From an uncultured Prevotella sp. (GTDB taxonomy: Bacteria; Bacteroidota; Bacteroidia; Bacteroidales; Bacteroidaceae), in the NCBI RefSeq assembly GCF_937863835.1, contig NZ_CALMHT010000002.1:1-39073 (forward strand): a stretch of 39,073 nt of DNA, written 5' to 3'. Positions 8,778 through 17,445 of this stretch are shown here, piece after piece (the first letter of the stretch is position 1; every line of letters begins with the position of its first letter). The notes beneath the pieces were generated by a model. It was not told the DNA's origin. It saw nothing but the letters and a program-made list of their open reading frames with translations, and did not search any database. Made by a program: the position numbers and the translations under genes.

Positions 8778-11700
8778 ATGATATGTGATAATTGTCATAA
8801 GGAAAACCGTAAGGTGGCCAGATTCTGCAAGTGGTGCGGAAAGCCATTGATTCAGACTAACGTGTTGGAAAAACTCGTAGGTCTGAAGGAGGTTAAGTCC
8901 CAACTGAAGACGATTGTTGATACATATACATTCCTTCGTTCGCGTAAGGACGTGGCAAACGTTCATCTGAGCATCAATTCTATCATTGTGGGCGAGACCG
9001 GTACGGGAAAGACGATGCTTGCCGAAATCATACGAGACTATTTCTATCAAAATAAAATTATAGAAAAAAATAAACTGACGATAGTAGATGCAGTAGATTA
9101 TAATAGATTCGTCGATCGTTGGGATGATAATGTAAAAAAAGCAAAGGGCGGAATCCTGTTCTTTGATAATGTGCAGAAACTGTTGCCTTATAAGTATTCC
9201 AACCAGGTTAATCCGTTGGACAAACTGTTCGTTGAGATGGACCATTGGGATGATAATCCCTTGGTTGTACTCGCCGGACTTCCAAAGGGACTTGACGAAT
9301 TTCTGAGTAGTAATCCAGCAGTAACCAACAGATTTAAGTATCGTTTCGATCTGCCGGAACCCAATTATCAAGAATTGGCTGATTTGTGTCATAAGATATT
9401 GCGCGAGAAATATGGTATTACGGAATTCACGGAGGAAGCGGAAAAACAACTGTTGCGATATTTCCGTTATCAGATTAAGATCAAGGATGATACTTTCGGT
9501 AATGGACATCTTGCCAGTAAGGTAGCGGAAGATATATTCACATCGTTTATAGGTCATGGACCTGAGACTAAGATTGTGGAACGTGAAGATATACGGGGAT
9601 ATGTGCCCGAAGAACGTTCTCTTGATGAGATACTTGCCGACCTGGATGAATTTGTCGGTATGGACGAAGTGAAGGCGGCCGTAAAAGAAATCGCATATAC
9701 GGTACAGAATGATTTGCATCGGCAGCAACGCGGTATAGGTGGCGATTTCGGTCAGAAGATGGGAGTACACGTCGTTCTTACCGGAAATCCTGGTACAGGA
9801 AAAACCTCTATCGCCCGTAAATTGGGAGAGATACTGGCAGCTGTAGGATATCTGGACAGTGGACATGTGGTTGAGGTTGATAGAGCTCATTTGGTCAGTC
9901 AATATCAGGGCGAAACGCCCAAGTTGGTTGATAAACTGTGTGACAAGGCGATGGGAGGAATCCTGTTCGTAGATGAAGCATATACACTCGCTCCTGTATC
10001 CAATGGAGGTGAAAGAGATAGTCAGGGTGAACAGGCTTTGGAGAAACTCATGAAACGCATGGAAGATGACCGTGGCAAATTTGTTGTCATTGCGGCAGGT
10101 TACCGTACCGAGATGGACAATTTGTTCCGTATCAACCCGGGATTCAGAAGTCGTTTCAATTATTTCCTCAATATAGAAGATTATACACCTGAGCAACTAT
10201 ACGAGATACTGTTGACCTTCGCCAAGGTTAAGAAATATATTATGTCTGATGATGCCGCCGAGGTAACACGCAAGTGTATCAAGGCGATGTATGACAGTCG
10301 TGACAAAACCTTCGCCAACGGACGGAATATGCGTCAGTTGTTCGAAAAGATTTGCAGATCTCAGGCAGAACGCCTGCAGAAAGGCGACATATCACAGATG
10401 AGTGATCAGCAGTTGATGACAATTCTGCCGGATGACATACCTTATGAAGCACCGAAGTCAGCCGACTACGAAGAGTGTCTTGCTAAGTTGAACGGGATGG
10501 TGGGTCTTAAAGCTGTGAAGAATGAAATCATCAATCTCGTGTCATATCTCAATCTTCAGATAAAAAGAGGGGAGAACCACACGTTCCAGGGCAAACATTA
10601 TGTATTCACAGGTAATCCGGGCACAGGCAAGACGACCGTGGCACGCATTATGGCGGAAGTGTTCAAAACATTGGGAATACTGACGAGAGGACAACTGGTT
10701 GAGGCTGACAGAAGTAAATTGGTGGCCGGATATGCCGGTCAGACGGCAATCAAGACCAATCATCTTATAGATACGGCATTGGGCGGCGTCCTGTTTATCG
10801 ACGAGGCATATACATTATCCGAGAATGAAAATGACTCATTTGGCAATGAAGCCATTGATACTTTGCTCAAACGACTTGAAGATGACAGAGGAAAATTTAT
10901 ATGCATCGTAGCTGGTTATACAGAGCAGATGACCGATTTCATTGATTCCAATCCTGGACTCAAGAGTAGATTTACACAGACCATACATTTTGACGACTAT
11001 GATGCAGATGAGTTGACGGAGATCTTTATGAACATGGCCCGTGAACGTAAGTTTATTATTGACCAGGAGACTCAAGCAGCCATACATCGCAAGTTTGAAG
11101 AACTGTGTTTGCGTCGTGACAAGAATTTCGGTAATGCCCGCGAAGCCCGCAAGTTGTTCGATGAGGCAATAGAAAATCAGAGCAAACGTTTGGTTAATCA
11201 TATTAATGATACCAATATCAACGAAGAAGACATGTATCGTATAACGGTGGATGACCTCTCTCTCCAGCAAAATGAAGTGGCCCGTCCGCTAGATGATGTA
11301 TTGGCAGAGATAGACCAACTGATAGGCATGCGTAATGTGAAAAACGTCATACGACGTCTGGCGGTACAGAGTATGTTTATGCGTCAACGTAGTGATATGG
11401 GTGTGGGGAAAGTGCAGCAACTCACCATGAACTTTGTCCTTACCGGAAATCCTGGCACAGGAAAGACGACAATAGCACGTAAAATGGGCGAAGTTCTCCA
11501 CAGTATGGGCATTCTGCCTACATCGCATGTCATAGAGGCAAATCGCAGTACTTTGGTTGGTAAATATATGGGTGAGACACCGAAGATAGTAAACAATATG
11601 TGCGACAGAGCAATGGGAGGTATTCTCTTTATTGACGAAGCCTATACCTTGAGCGACAGTCATGACACTTATGGCAAGGAAGCCATCGACACATTGATGA

Positions 11701-12128
11701 AACGTATGGAAGACGACAGGGGAAAGTTTGTCGTGATTGTTGCTGGATATAAAGATAATATGGAAGAATTCCTGAATACGAATCCGGGACTGGCAAGCAG
11801 ATTTACCCATCGTATGCATATAGAAGACTATAATGAGGATGAATTGCTTCAGATATATAAAAAGATGGCAGCCGATCAGGAGTATCATCTTGATCCGATT
11901 GCAGAGTTTAAGTTGATGGAGGTAATAGACCAGATGCTGATGACAAAAGACGAATCTTCGTTTGGAAATGCACGGACAATGCGGAATCTATTGAATACTA
12001 CTATTCAGCAACTGTCAATCAGGGTTTCCAATTTGCCATTGGATAAGCGTACAAAAGAAATATATCAGACTATAACAGCTGATGACTTAATTACAGATAA
12101 TGTAGATAATAATGATAATATGTCCTAA
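8778..12128 (+). CDS. Zinc-ribbon protein with four tandem SpoVK/CbbX-type AAA+ modules
   Basis: 1116-residue cytosolic protein. A zinc ribbon (C3/C6-C17/C20) leads into four AAA+ modules. Module 1 (about 30-260) has Walker A GETGTGKT (72-79), but its Walker B ends FFDN (128-131), so the catalytic Glu is replaced by Asn; it probably binds but does not hydrolyse ATP. Modules 2-4 are canonical: Walker A GNPGTGKT at 336-343, 612-619 and 890-897, Walker B ending DEAYTL at 399, 675 and 953, sensor-1-like AGY, and NPG...SRF arginine-finger motifs. Each has an FGNAR/FANGR lid motif. The DEAYTL and GNPGTGKT signatures are those of the CbbX/SpoVK/EccA clade. Four modules in one chain would make a covalently linked partial or complete ring. 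The FHA gene start overlaps its 3' end by 17 nt. Remodelling of a phosphorylation-controlled target is an inference. Confidence 0.92.
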   Translation: MICDNCHKENRKVARFCKWCGKPLIQTNVLEKLVGLKEVKSQLKTIVDTYTFLRSRKDVANVHLSINSIIVGETGTGKTMLAEIIRDYFYQNKIIEKNKLTIVDAVDYNRFVDRWDDNVKKAKGGILFFDNVQKLLPYKYSNQVNPLDKLFVEMDHWDDNPLVVLAGLPKGLDEFLSSNPAVTNRFKYRFDLPEPNYQELADLCHKILREKYGITEFTEEAEKQLLRYFRYQIKIKDDTFGNGHLASKVAEDIFTSFIGHGPETKIVEREDIRGYVPEERSLDEILADLDEFVGMDEVKAAVKEIAYTVQNDLHRQQRGIGGDFGQKMGVHVVLTGNPGTGKTSIARKLGEILAAVGYLDSGHVVEVDRAHLVSQYQGETPKLVDKLCDKAMGGILFVDEAYTLAPVSNGGERDSQGEQALEKLMKRMEDDRGKFVVIAAGYRTEMDNLFRINPGFRSRFNYFLNIEDYTPEQLYEILLTFAKVKKYIMSDDAAEVTRKCIKAMYDSRDKTFANGRNMRQLFEKICRSQAERLQKGDISQMSDQQLMTILPDDIPYEAPKSADYEECLAKLNGMVGLKAVKNEIINLVSYLNLQIKRGENHTFQGKHYVFTGNPGTGKTTVARIMAEVFKTLGILTRGQLVEADRSKLVAGYAGQTAIKTNHLIDTALGGVLFIDEAYTLSENENDSFGNEAIDTLLKRLEDDRGKFICIVAGYTEQMTDFIDSNPGLKSRFTQTIHFDDYDADELTEIFMNMARERKFIIDQETQAAIHRKFEELCLRRDKNFGNAREARKLFDEAIENQSKRLVNHINDTNINEEDMYRITVDDLSLQQNEVARPLDDVLAEIDQLIGMRNVKNVIRRLAVQSMFMRQRSDMGVGKVQQLTMNFVLTGNPGTGKTTIARKMGEVLHSMGILPTSHVIEANRSTLVGKYMGETPKIVNNMCDRAMGGILFIDEAYTLSDSHDTYGKEAIDTLMKRMEDDRGKFVVIVAGYKDNMEEFLNTNPGLASRFTHRMHIEDYNEDELLQIYKKMAADQEYHLDPIAEFKLMEVIDQMLMTKDESSFGNARTMRNLLNTTIQQLSIRVSNLPLDKRTKEIYQTITADDLITDNVDNNDNMS

Positions 12129-12690
12129 TTGCAAAGAAGAGATAGACGAAGACTCACGCTACTGCGACCAGTGCGGACAAGCTTTGTTATACTGCGACCA
12201 ATGTGGTAGGGTAGGACTAGGTAGGCGTTGTACTTATTGCGGAGGTATGATGTATTCCCTCGATGAGATAGAACGGATGAAGTCGGACAACAATACGAGT
12301 CTGTCTTCTACATTCGAATCGTTCACTGCATCTATTGCCGTATCTAAGCGGGGAAGTATTGATGTGCCGCAGCAACCTAAGGTCCCAGGTATACCTCAAC
12401 TTACTCTTTACAATGGCAACCTCAATATCCGCATCATTGGTCAGAACGGTGCTGTGATAGGACGAAGACAAGGACTATATCAGAAGATATTCGAAAATAA
12501 CAAGTATGTGTCGGGCGTACATGCCCAACTGATGTACAACGGCACTTCAGGTTGGTGTATAGTGGATAAACACTCGTCGAATGGTACAATGGTGAATCAG
12601 CATCCGTTGAAACCGGATGTGGCGATGTCTTTGAATAATGGTGATATCGTAACTATTGCAAATATAAACTTGCAAGTTAGTGTAATATAA
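12112..12690 (+). CDS. Double zinc-ribbon FHA-domain protein
   Basis: 192 residues. Zinc ribbons at C4/C7-C18/C21 and C28/C31-C40/C43 are followed by a Ser/Thr-rich linker (about 59-82) and an FHA domain (about 97-192). The phosphothreonine-binding residues are present: GRR (117-119), SGVH (S134, H137) and SSNGT (155-159). It should therefore read phosphothreonine, most plausibly marks made by the kinase two genes upstream. The Ser/Thr-rich linker is a possible phosphorylation site, as in GarA-like FHA proteins where an N-terminal phosphothreonine contacts the protein's own FHA domain; that parallel is inference. It overlaps the AAA+ gene by 17 nt and is followed 12 nt later by the phosphatase gene. 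Confidence 0.93.
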   Translation: MIICPNCKEEIDEDSRYCDQCGQALLYCDQCGRVGLGRRCTYCGGMMYSLDEIERMKSDNNTSLSSTFESFTASIAVSKRGSIDVPQQPKVPGIPQLTLYNGNLNIRIIGQNGAVIGRRQGLYQKIFENNKYVSGVHAQLMYNGTSGWCIVDKHSSNGTMVNQHPLKPDVAMSLNNGDIVTIANINLQVSVI

Positions 12691-12702
12691 TACAATAGTA
12701 GT

Positions 12703-13449
12703 ATGTTAAAATTTAGCATAGATGCAGCCAGTCGTGTGGGACTGGTGAGAAGAAATAATGAAGACATGATACTGGTCGGGGATAAACTTATCCGTAACGG
12801 TTCGTATCAATCTTTATGCAAGATAGATGATACAGAGATGTACATTGCTGCTTTGGCCGACGGAATGGGCGGTCATAATGCAGGTGAAATGGCTAGCGAA
12901 ATAGTACTCGACAGTCTTAGAAGGATGTTCGGATTGCCCTGGAAGTATCTTGATGCAAGCCGATTTAACGAAGCATCCTATTTTTGGCTCGAACATATAT
13001 CGCGGTATATAGAGAAATGTGGGAAAGACGACCCCAAACTGTTAGGTATGGGTACTACGCTGGTAGGAATATTGATTAATTATCATGATTGTTATTGGGT
13101 AAACTGTGGTGACAGCAGGGTGTATTTGTTCAGAGACAACACACTGACACAGTTGTCTACAGACCATTCGCTCAGTAATATCACTGGTGATATCAGCAAT
13201 ACGGGCGCGATCGTCAATTGTATTGGGGCAGGTTGTGATACGTCATATTTAGACTTGGTCGAATTCAGAAATACCATTAAACATGGAGATATATACATGC
13301 TTTGTTCTGATGGATTGTCAGACATGCTTTATCACGAAGATATGGAGCAATATATAAAAGAAGGGGCAACTGCCGATGATTTATGCAGGAAAGCGGAAGA
13401 AGCAGGGGGCAGAGATAATATATCGGTGTGTCTCATGAAAATATTATAA
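12703..13449 (+). CDS. PP2C-family Ser/Thr protein phosphatase
   Basis: 248 residues, the size of a bare PP2C catalytic domain. The metal-binding motifs are all present: NNED (E20, D21), ADGMGGH (D53-H58), CSDGLSD (D203) and GGRDNIS (D238), with the CGDSR strand near 135-139. It should be an active Mn/Mg-dependent phosphatase in the cytosol, opposing the kinase of the same cassette. It starts 12 nt after the FHA gene. It is the last cassette gene with an obvious phospho-signalling role; metA follows after 39 nt with no promoter seen. Confidence 0.94.
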   Translation: MLKFSIDAASRVGLVRRNNEDMILVGDKLIRNGSYQSLCKIDDTEMYIAALADGMGGHNAGEMASEIVLDSLRRMFGLPWKYLDASRFNEASYFWLEHISRYIEKCGKDDPKLLGMGTTLVGILINYHDCYWVNCGDSRVYLFRDNTLTQLSTDHSLSNITGDISNTGAIVNCIGAGCDTSYLDLVEFRNTIKHGDIYMLCSDGLSDMLYHEDMEQYIKEGATADDLCRKAEEAGGRDNISVCLMKIL

Positions 13450-13488
13450 TTATAAAGGAAACAATAAATATTTAGTTAAGGAAAAAAG

Positions 13489-14406
13489 ATGCCATTAAGA
13501 TTACCAGACAGACTTCCGGCGATAGAAATCCTGAAAAAGGAGAATATATTCGTCATGGACAATTCAAGGGCGACTACACAGGATATACGCCCTCTTAAGA
13601 TTGTAATACTCAATCTTATGCCACTGAAGATTACGACAGAGACCGACCTGGTGAGGTTGCTCTCAAATACACCTCTTCAGTTGGAAATCAGTTTTATGAA
13701 ACTAAAAAGCCATACGCCTAAGAATACTCCTATAGAACACATGATGATGTTCTATAAGGATTTTGACAAGATTCGTAAAGAGAAGTATGACGGAATGATT
13801 ATAACAGGAGCGCCAGTAGAGGATATGGACTTCGAAAAGGTGTCATATTGGTCTGAGATAACAGATATATTCGATTGGGCACGTACTCATGTTACCAGTA
13901 CTCTGTATATCTGTTGGGCTGCGCAGGCTGGTTTGTATTATCATCACCAAATACCGAAGTATCATCTGCCGAAAAAGATGTTCGGTATATTCAAGCAATA
14001 TCCGTTGGATCCATTGCTGCCTATATTCAGAGGATTCGACGACTGTTTTAATATGCCACACAGCCGTCATACGGAGACACATAAGGAAGATATTCTGAAG
14101 TGTCCTGACCTACAGTTGATTGCCGAATCACCCGAGTGCGGAGTGAGTATGATTATGGAAAGAGGCGGTCGTGAATTTTATATCACAGGACATCTCGAAT
14201 ATGCCGCCAATACACTTCGCGACGAATATCTGAGAGATAAGGGCAAACGTGATGATGTGGAGATGCCGCAGCACTACTTCCGTGATGACGATCCCGAGAA
14301 AGGACCTCTCGTAACGTGGCGCGCCCATGCCAATCTGTTGTATAGTAACTGGATCAACTATTATGTATACCAGGAGACTCCTTACGATATTAATACGATA
14401 GAATAG
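13489..14406 (+). CDS. metA: MetA-family homoserine O-acyltransferase, probably acetyl-CoA-specific
   Basis: 305 residues, full length for the MetA family, catalysing the first committed step of methionine synthesis from homoserine. Catalytic Cys142 (ICWAAQA), His235 and Glu237 (TGHLE) fall at the family's usual positions. Residue 111 is Glu (GAPVE). In this family, structural work tied Glu at 111 to acetyl-CoA use and Gly to succinyl-CoA use, so O-acetylhomoserine is the more likely product despite the usual succinyltransferase label. It lies 39 nt after the PP2C gene without a recognisable promoter, and 4 nt before the U32 gene. No O-acylhomoserine sulfhydrylase is in the window. The link with the signalling cassette may be only positional. 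Confidence 0.93.
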   Translation: MPLRLPDRLPAIEILKKENIFVMDNSRATTQDIRPLKIVILNLMPLKITTETDLVRLLSNTPLQLEISFMKLKSHTPKNTPIEHMMMFYKDFDKIRKEKYDGMIITGAPVEDMDFEKVSYWSEITDIFDWARTHVTSTLYICWAAQAGLYYHHQIPKYHLPKKMFGIFKQYPLDPLLPIFRGFDDCFNMPHSRHTETHKEDILKCPDLQLIAESPECGVSMIMERGGREFYITGHLEYAANTLRDEYLRDKGKRDDVEMPQHYFRDDDPEKGPLVTWRAHANLLYSNWINYYVYQETPYDINTIE

Positions 14407-14410
14407 AGAT

Positions 14411-16267
14411 ATGACATATATCGAACTGCTGTCGCCTGCCAAGGATTTGGAATGTGGAAAGGCGGCTATAGACCATGGAGCAGATGCTGTATACATCGGA
14501 GCCACCAACTTCGGTGCCCGTCAGGCTGCGTCCAATTCTCTCGAAGATATCCGTCAACTTACGGAATATGCCCACCGTTATCTTTGCAAGGTTTATGTGA
14601 CTGTAAACACAATCTTATACGATAATGAACTGGAAGCAACACGTCAGTTGATATGTGATCTTTACAATGCTGATGTTGATGCCATTCTGGTACAGGATAT
14701 GAGTATTCTGGGAATGGACATTCCCAAGATAGACCTTCATGCTAGTACTCAGACAGACAACCGTTCAGCGGATAAGGTGAAATGGCTTAGAAATATAGGT
14801 TTTAAGCGTGCAGTACTGGCTCGCGAACTGTCGATAGACGAGATAGCTGCAATACATAGGGCTGTGCCGGATATGCCGTTGGAGGTATTTGTTCACGGAG
14901 CTTTATGTGTCAGTTATTCGGGATTGTGCTATGCATCCCAGTATTGTTTCGGAAGGAGTGCCAACAGAGGTGAATGTGCACAATTCTGCAGAATGAAATT
15001 TTCGTTGACCGATTCCGACGGTAAGGAGATAGAACACGACCGTCATCTGCTGTCACTGAAAGATATGGCGCAGATAGATAATCTGGAAGCATTGATGCAA
15101 GCCGGAGCTACATCGTTTAAGATAGAAGGACGACTTAAAGGTGCCGACTATGTAAAGAATGTGACGGCTGCATATAGTGAACGTCTCAATGAGATTATAT
15201 CACGGAATCCCGATAAATACCAGCGTGCCTCTATTGGGAAAATCGACTATGCATTCACTCCGAATCTTGACAAGACATTTAATAGGGGATATACCACCTA
15301 TTTTCTGAAAGGTCGTCAACCGGGTATATCTTCACCTGATACACCAAAGGCTATGGGCGAATATGTGGGTACGGTCAAAGAGATACGCGGACACTCGTTT
15401 AATGTGGCTGGTTTATCATCGTTCTCTAACGGAGATGGTCTCTGTTTTATCAATAGCCGTCATCAATTGGAGGGATTTAGGGTAAACAGGGTTGAGAACA
15501 ACCGTCTGTTTCCTCTGAAAATGCCTGATGACTTGTTGCCTGGTACCCATCTGTACCGTAACAGTGATATGGATTTTCAACGGTTATTGTCGAGGCCAAG
15601 TGCCGACAGACGTATACATATATTGATGAAACTGTCGGAGACTAAGGGCGGTTTTTCCCTTCAAATAACGGATGAGGTCGGTCGTAAGTCGGAAGAATCC
15701 ATGATAATTGATAAGCAACAGGCTCAGAAACCTCCCAAGGAAAATATAATCCGTTGCTTGTCTAAACTGGGGAATACTCCTTATGTATGTGAGAATGTGG
15801 ATTTCGAGCCTGTCGACTTCAACTTCTTTATCCCTGCTGCACAGTTGACAGAACTGAGACGTAAAACGCTACGACGATTTGAACAGTCGGATATAACATG
15901 TTTTAAAAACAGACACAATGATACTGCGCCTAGGGGTAAGTCGGAAAATGAATCTCCAACTGAATTCCCCAGAGAATACAAGCAGACGTACCTTTATAAT
16001 ATCTCAAACAATAAGTCGAAAGAGTTTTATATACAACAAGGATTGCAGACTATAGCACCTTCTTTTGAACAAAAGACTCCGACTAGTCCACTAATTATGC
16101 AATGTCGTCATTGTATACGATATAGTCTTGGTTACTGTATAAAGAACGGTGGTGATAAACCGTCGTGGAGAGAGCCGTTGTACCTGTCACTGGGAGACGG
16201 GAAACGCTTCCGCCTGGAGTTTGACTGTAAAGAATGTAAGATGAACATATATGCTGAAAACGGTTAG
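14411..16267 (+). CDS. U32 family protein (RlhA/YdcP-like, RNA hydroxylation)
   Basis: 618 residues. The U32 'collagenase-like' domain covers roughly 1-330, with the typical start (ELLSPAKDLECGKAAIDHGADAVYIG), VNTIL, the HASTQ strand and KIEGRLKGADYVKN. A cysteine cluster (CVSYSGLCYASQYC, then GECAQFC) matches the likely Fe-S or metal site of the family. A long C-terminal extension ends in more cysteines (CRHC, CKEC). Longer U32 proteins include E. coli RlhA, needed for hydroxylation of 23S rRNA C2501, and shorter ones TrhP, for tRNA U34; the length favours RlhA, but the true substrate is not shown. The historical 'peptidase' label is doubtful. It starts 4 nt after metA, and the next gene overlaps it by 17 nt. 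Confidence 0.85.
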   Translation: MTYIELLSPAKDLECGKAAIDHGADAVYIGATNFGARQAASNSLEDIRQLTEYAHRYLCKVYVTVNTILYDNELEATRQLICDLYNADVDAILVQDMSILGMDIPKIDLHASTQTDNRSADKVKWLRNIGFKRAVLARELSIDEIAAIHRAVPDMPLEVFVHGALCVSYSGLCYASQYCFGRSANRGECAQFCRMKFSLTDSDGKEIEHDRHLLSLKDMAQIDNLEALMQAGATSFKIEGRLKGADYVKNVTAAYSERLNEIISRNPDKYQRASIGKIDYAFTPNLDKTFNRGYTTYFLKGRQPGISSPDTPKAMGEYVGTVKEIRGHSFNVAGLSSFSNGDGLCFINSRHQLEGFRVNRVENNRLFPLKMPDDLLPGTHLYRNSDMDFQRLLSRPSADRRIHILMKLSETKGGFSLQITDEVGRKSEESMIIDKQQAQKPPKENIIRCLSKLGNTPYVCENVDFEPVDFNFFIPAAQLTELRRKTLRRFEQSDITCFKNRHNDTAPRGKSENESPTEFPREYKQTYLYNISNNKSKEFYIQQGLQTIAPSFEQKTPTSPLIMQCRHCIRYSLGYCIKNGGDKPSWREPLYLSLGDGKRFRLEFDCKECKMNIYAENG

Positions 16268-17243
16268 ATACATATTGACCATATTCATCATTATGATGTT
16301 TGGTTCCTGTTATTATAATAACGAGGCCCAGACACCTGATGCATGGGATTTGACAGAGCAGGAATTGGACTCCATCTCGTTCTATACATCACATCATTAT
16401 ACACGCAACTACAACTTTATAGTAAAAGAAGACTCGATGATGCTTTATGTGCAACAGCCTGAGGAACTGATTACCAACCTAGAAACGGATTCGGTTGTCG
16501 TGTATAAAGGAGATCATCTGGTGGTGGCTGACATTCGTATGATTCCTGCCGACCTCGAAGACTCTGTATGGGTGCAGGTGGCCCGTGACCAGTCAACAAT
16601 AGGATGGATACATGAGAGTGAACTGTTGCCAAATGTAGTACCCGATGATCCAATATCGCAGTTCATCGACACTTTCTCCAATGTCCATCTTCTAGTCTTT
16701 ATCATCGTGATAGTGCTTATTGTGGCGGCATACATCACCCGACGACTTTTGAGAAAAGGGGCACATATAGTGCACTTCAATGATATCCCGTCCTTCTATC
16801 CCACATTACTGACAATCACGGTTTCGAGCAGTGCAGCCTTCTATGCCAGTATTCAGTTGTTTGCGCCTGAGACATGGCGTCATTTCTATTATCATCCCAC
16901 ACTGAATCCTTTCGGCGTACCGTTGCTCCTTGCCATATTCCTTATATCTGTATGGACAATGGTCATCATAGCCATCGCTGCTGTAGAAGATGCTGTCAGA
17001 ATCATGCATATTGATGATGCTATCTTATATCTGTGCGGATTGGCAGGAGTATGTGCTATCGATTATATTGTATTCAGTATTTTCACCTTATATTATATAG
17101 GATATATATTATTGGCTGCATATATCTTTTTTTCCTGTTGGAAATACTATCAGAATTTCGGTTCAAAATATTTTTGCGGTAACTGCGGCGCACGGTTGCG
17201 GAGAAAAGGCATATGTCCAAAATGTGGCGCTTTTAATGAATAA
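16251..17243 (+). CDS. Lipoprotein-like membrane protein with SH3-like domain and C-terminal zinc ribbon
   Basis: 330 residues, no named family recognised. The N-terminus resembles a lipoprotein signal ending FGSC (C20), or is a signal anchor. Residues about 50-125 look like a small SH3-like beta domain (SVVVYKGDHLVV, WVQVARD, IGWIHESEL). Five hydrophobic helices follow: about 146-163, 184-203, 222-244, 258-276 and 277-296. The C-terminal 22 residues form a zinc ribbon (C309/C312-C322/C325). The SH3-like part would be outside and, with five helices, the zinc ribbon inside. It overlaps the U32 gene by 17 nt. The zinc ribbon is shared in style with the signalling cassette upstream, suggesting a functional link, but that is inference. 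Confidence 0.75.
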   Translation: MLKTVRYILTIFIIMMFGSCYYNNEAQTPDAWDLTEQELDSISFYTSHHYTRNYNFIVKEDSMMLYVQQPEELITNLETDSVVVYKGDHLVVADIRMIPADLEDSVWVQVARDQSTIGWIHESELLPNVVPDDPISQFIDTFSNVHLLVFIIVIVLIVAAYITRRLLRKGAHIVHFNDIPSFYPTLLTITVSSSAAFYASIQLFAPETWRHFYYHPTLNPFGVPLLLAIFLISVWTMVIIAIAAVEDAVRIMHIDDAILYLCGLAGVCAIDYIVFSIFTLYYIGYILLAAYIFFSCWKYYQNFGSKYFCGNCGARLRRKGICPKCGAFNE

Positions 17244-17331
17244 AATAACTTATTTTGTTCATTTTGTCAATAAATAATTGATATATGTGAAAAAAACGGG
17301 GATTTAAAGAACATTTTTTGAAAAAATATTG

Positions 17332-17440
17332 TAACTTTGCACCCGTTACTTTGAGAATACAAAATATTTTTAAAAGTTTAAGAAATGCATCAGGATGTGA
17401 ATCCCGGTGCATTTCACATTTATATAAGTATTCTCTTATT
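17332..17440 (+). ncRNA. Candidate small RNA with nested inverted repeats
   Basis: A perfect -7 box TAACTTTG (17332-17339) has no ORF behind it. The downstream 100 nt contain two nested inverted repeats. The outer one is GAGAATAC (17353-17360) with GTATTCTC (17428-17435). The inner hairpin is GAAATGCA (17382-17389) with TGCATTTC (17408-17415), extended inward by a GGAT/ATCC stem around a GTGA loop. The whole lies between the convergent ends of the zinc-ribbon lipoprotein gene and thrC. A good -33 element was not found. The inner hairpin could instead be the thrC terminator. Confidence 0.35.
17382..17415 (-). terminator. Hairpin downstream of thrC, possible terminator
   Basis: Stem GAAATGCA/TGCATTTC with a further imperfect inner stem. 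On the minus strand it is followed by a T/A-rich stretch (CTTAAACTTTT), so it could terminate the threonine operon. It may also be part of the candidate small RNA on the plus strand. Confidence 0.45.
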
Positions 17441-17445
17441 GAATA

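Noticed and set aside
8736..10196. 486-codon open frame on the minus strand opposite the AAA+ gene
   Set aside because: The plus strand encodes a clear AAA+ protein here. The antisense translation has no recognisable domain, and the frame has no promoter.
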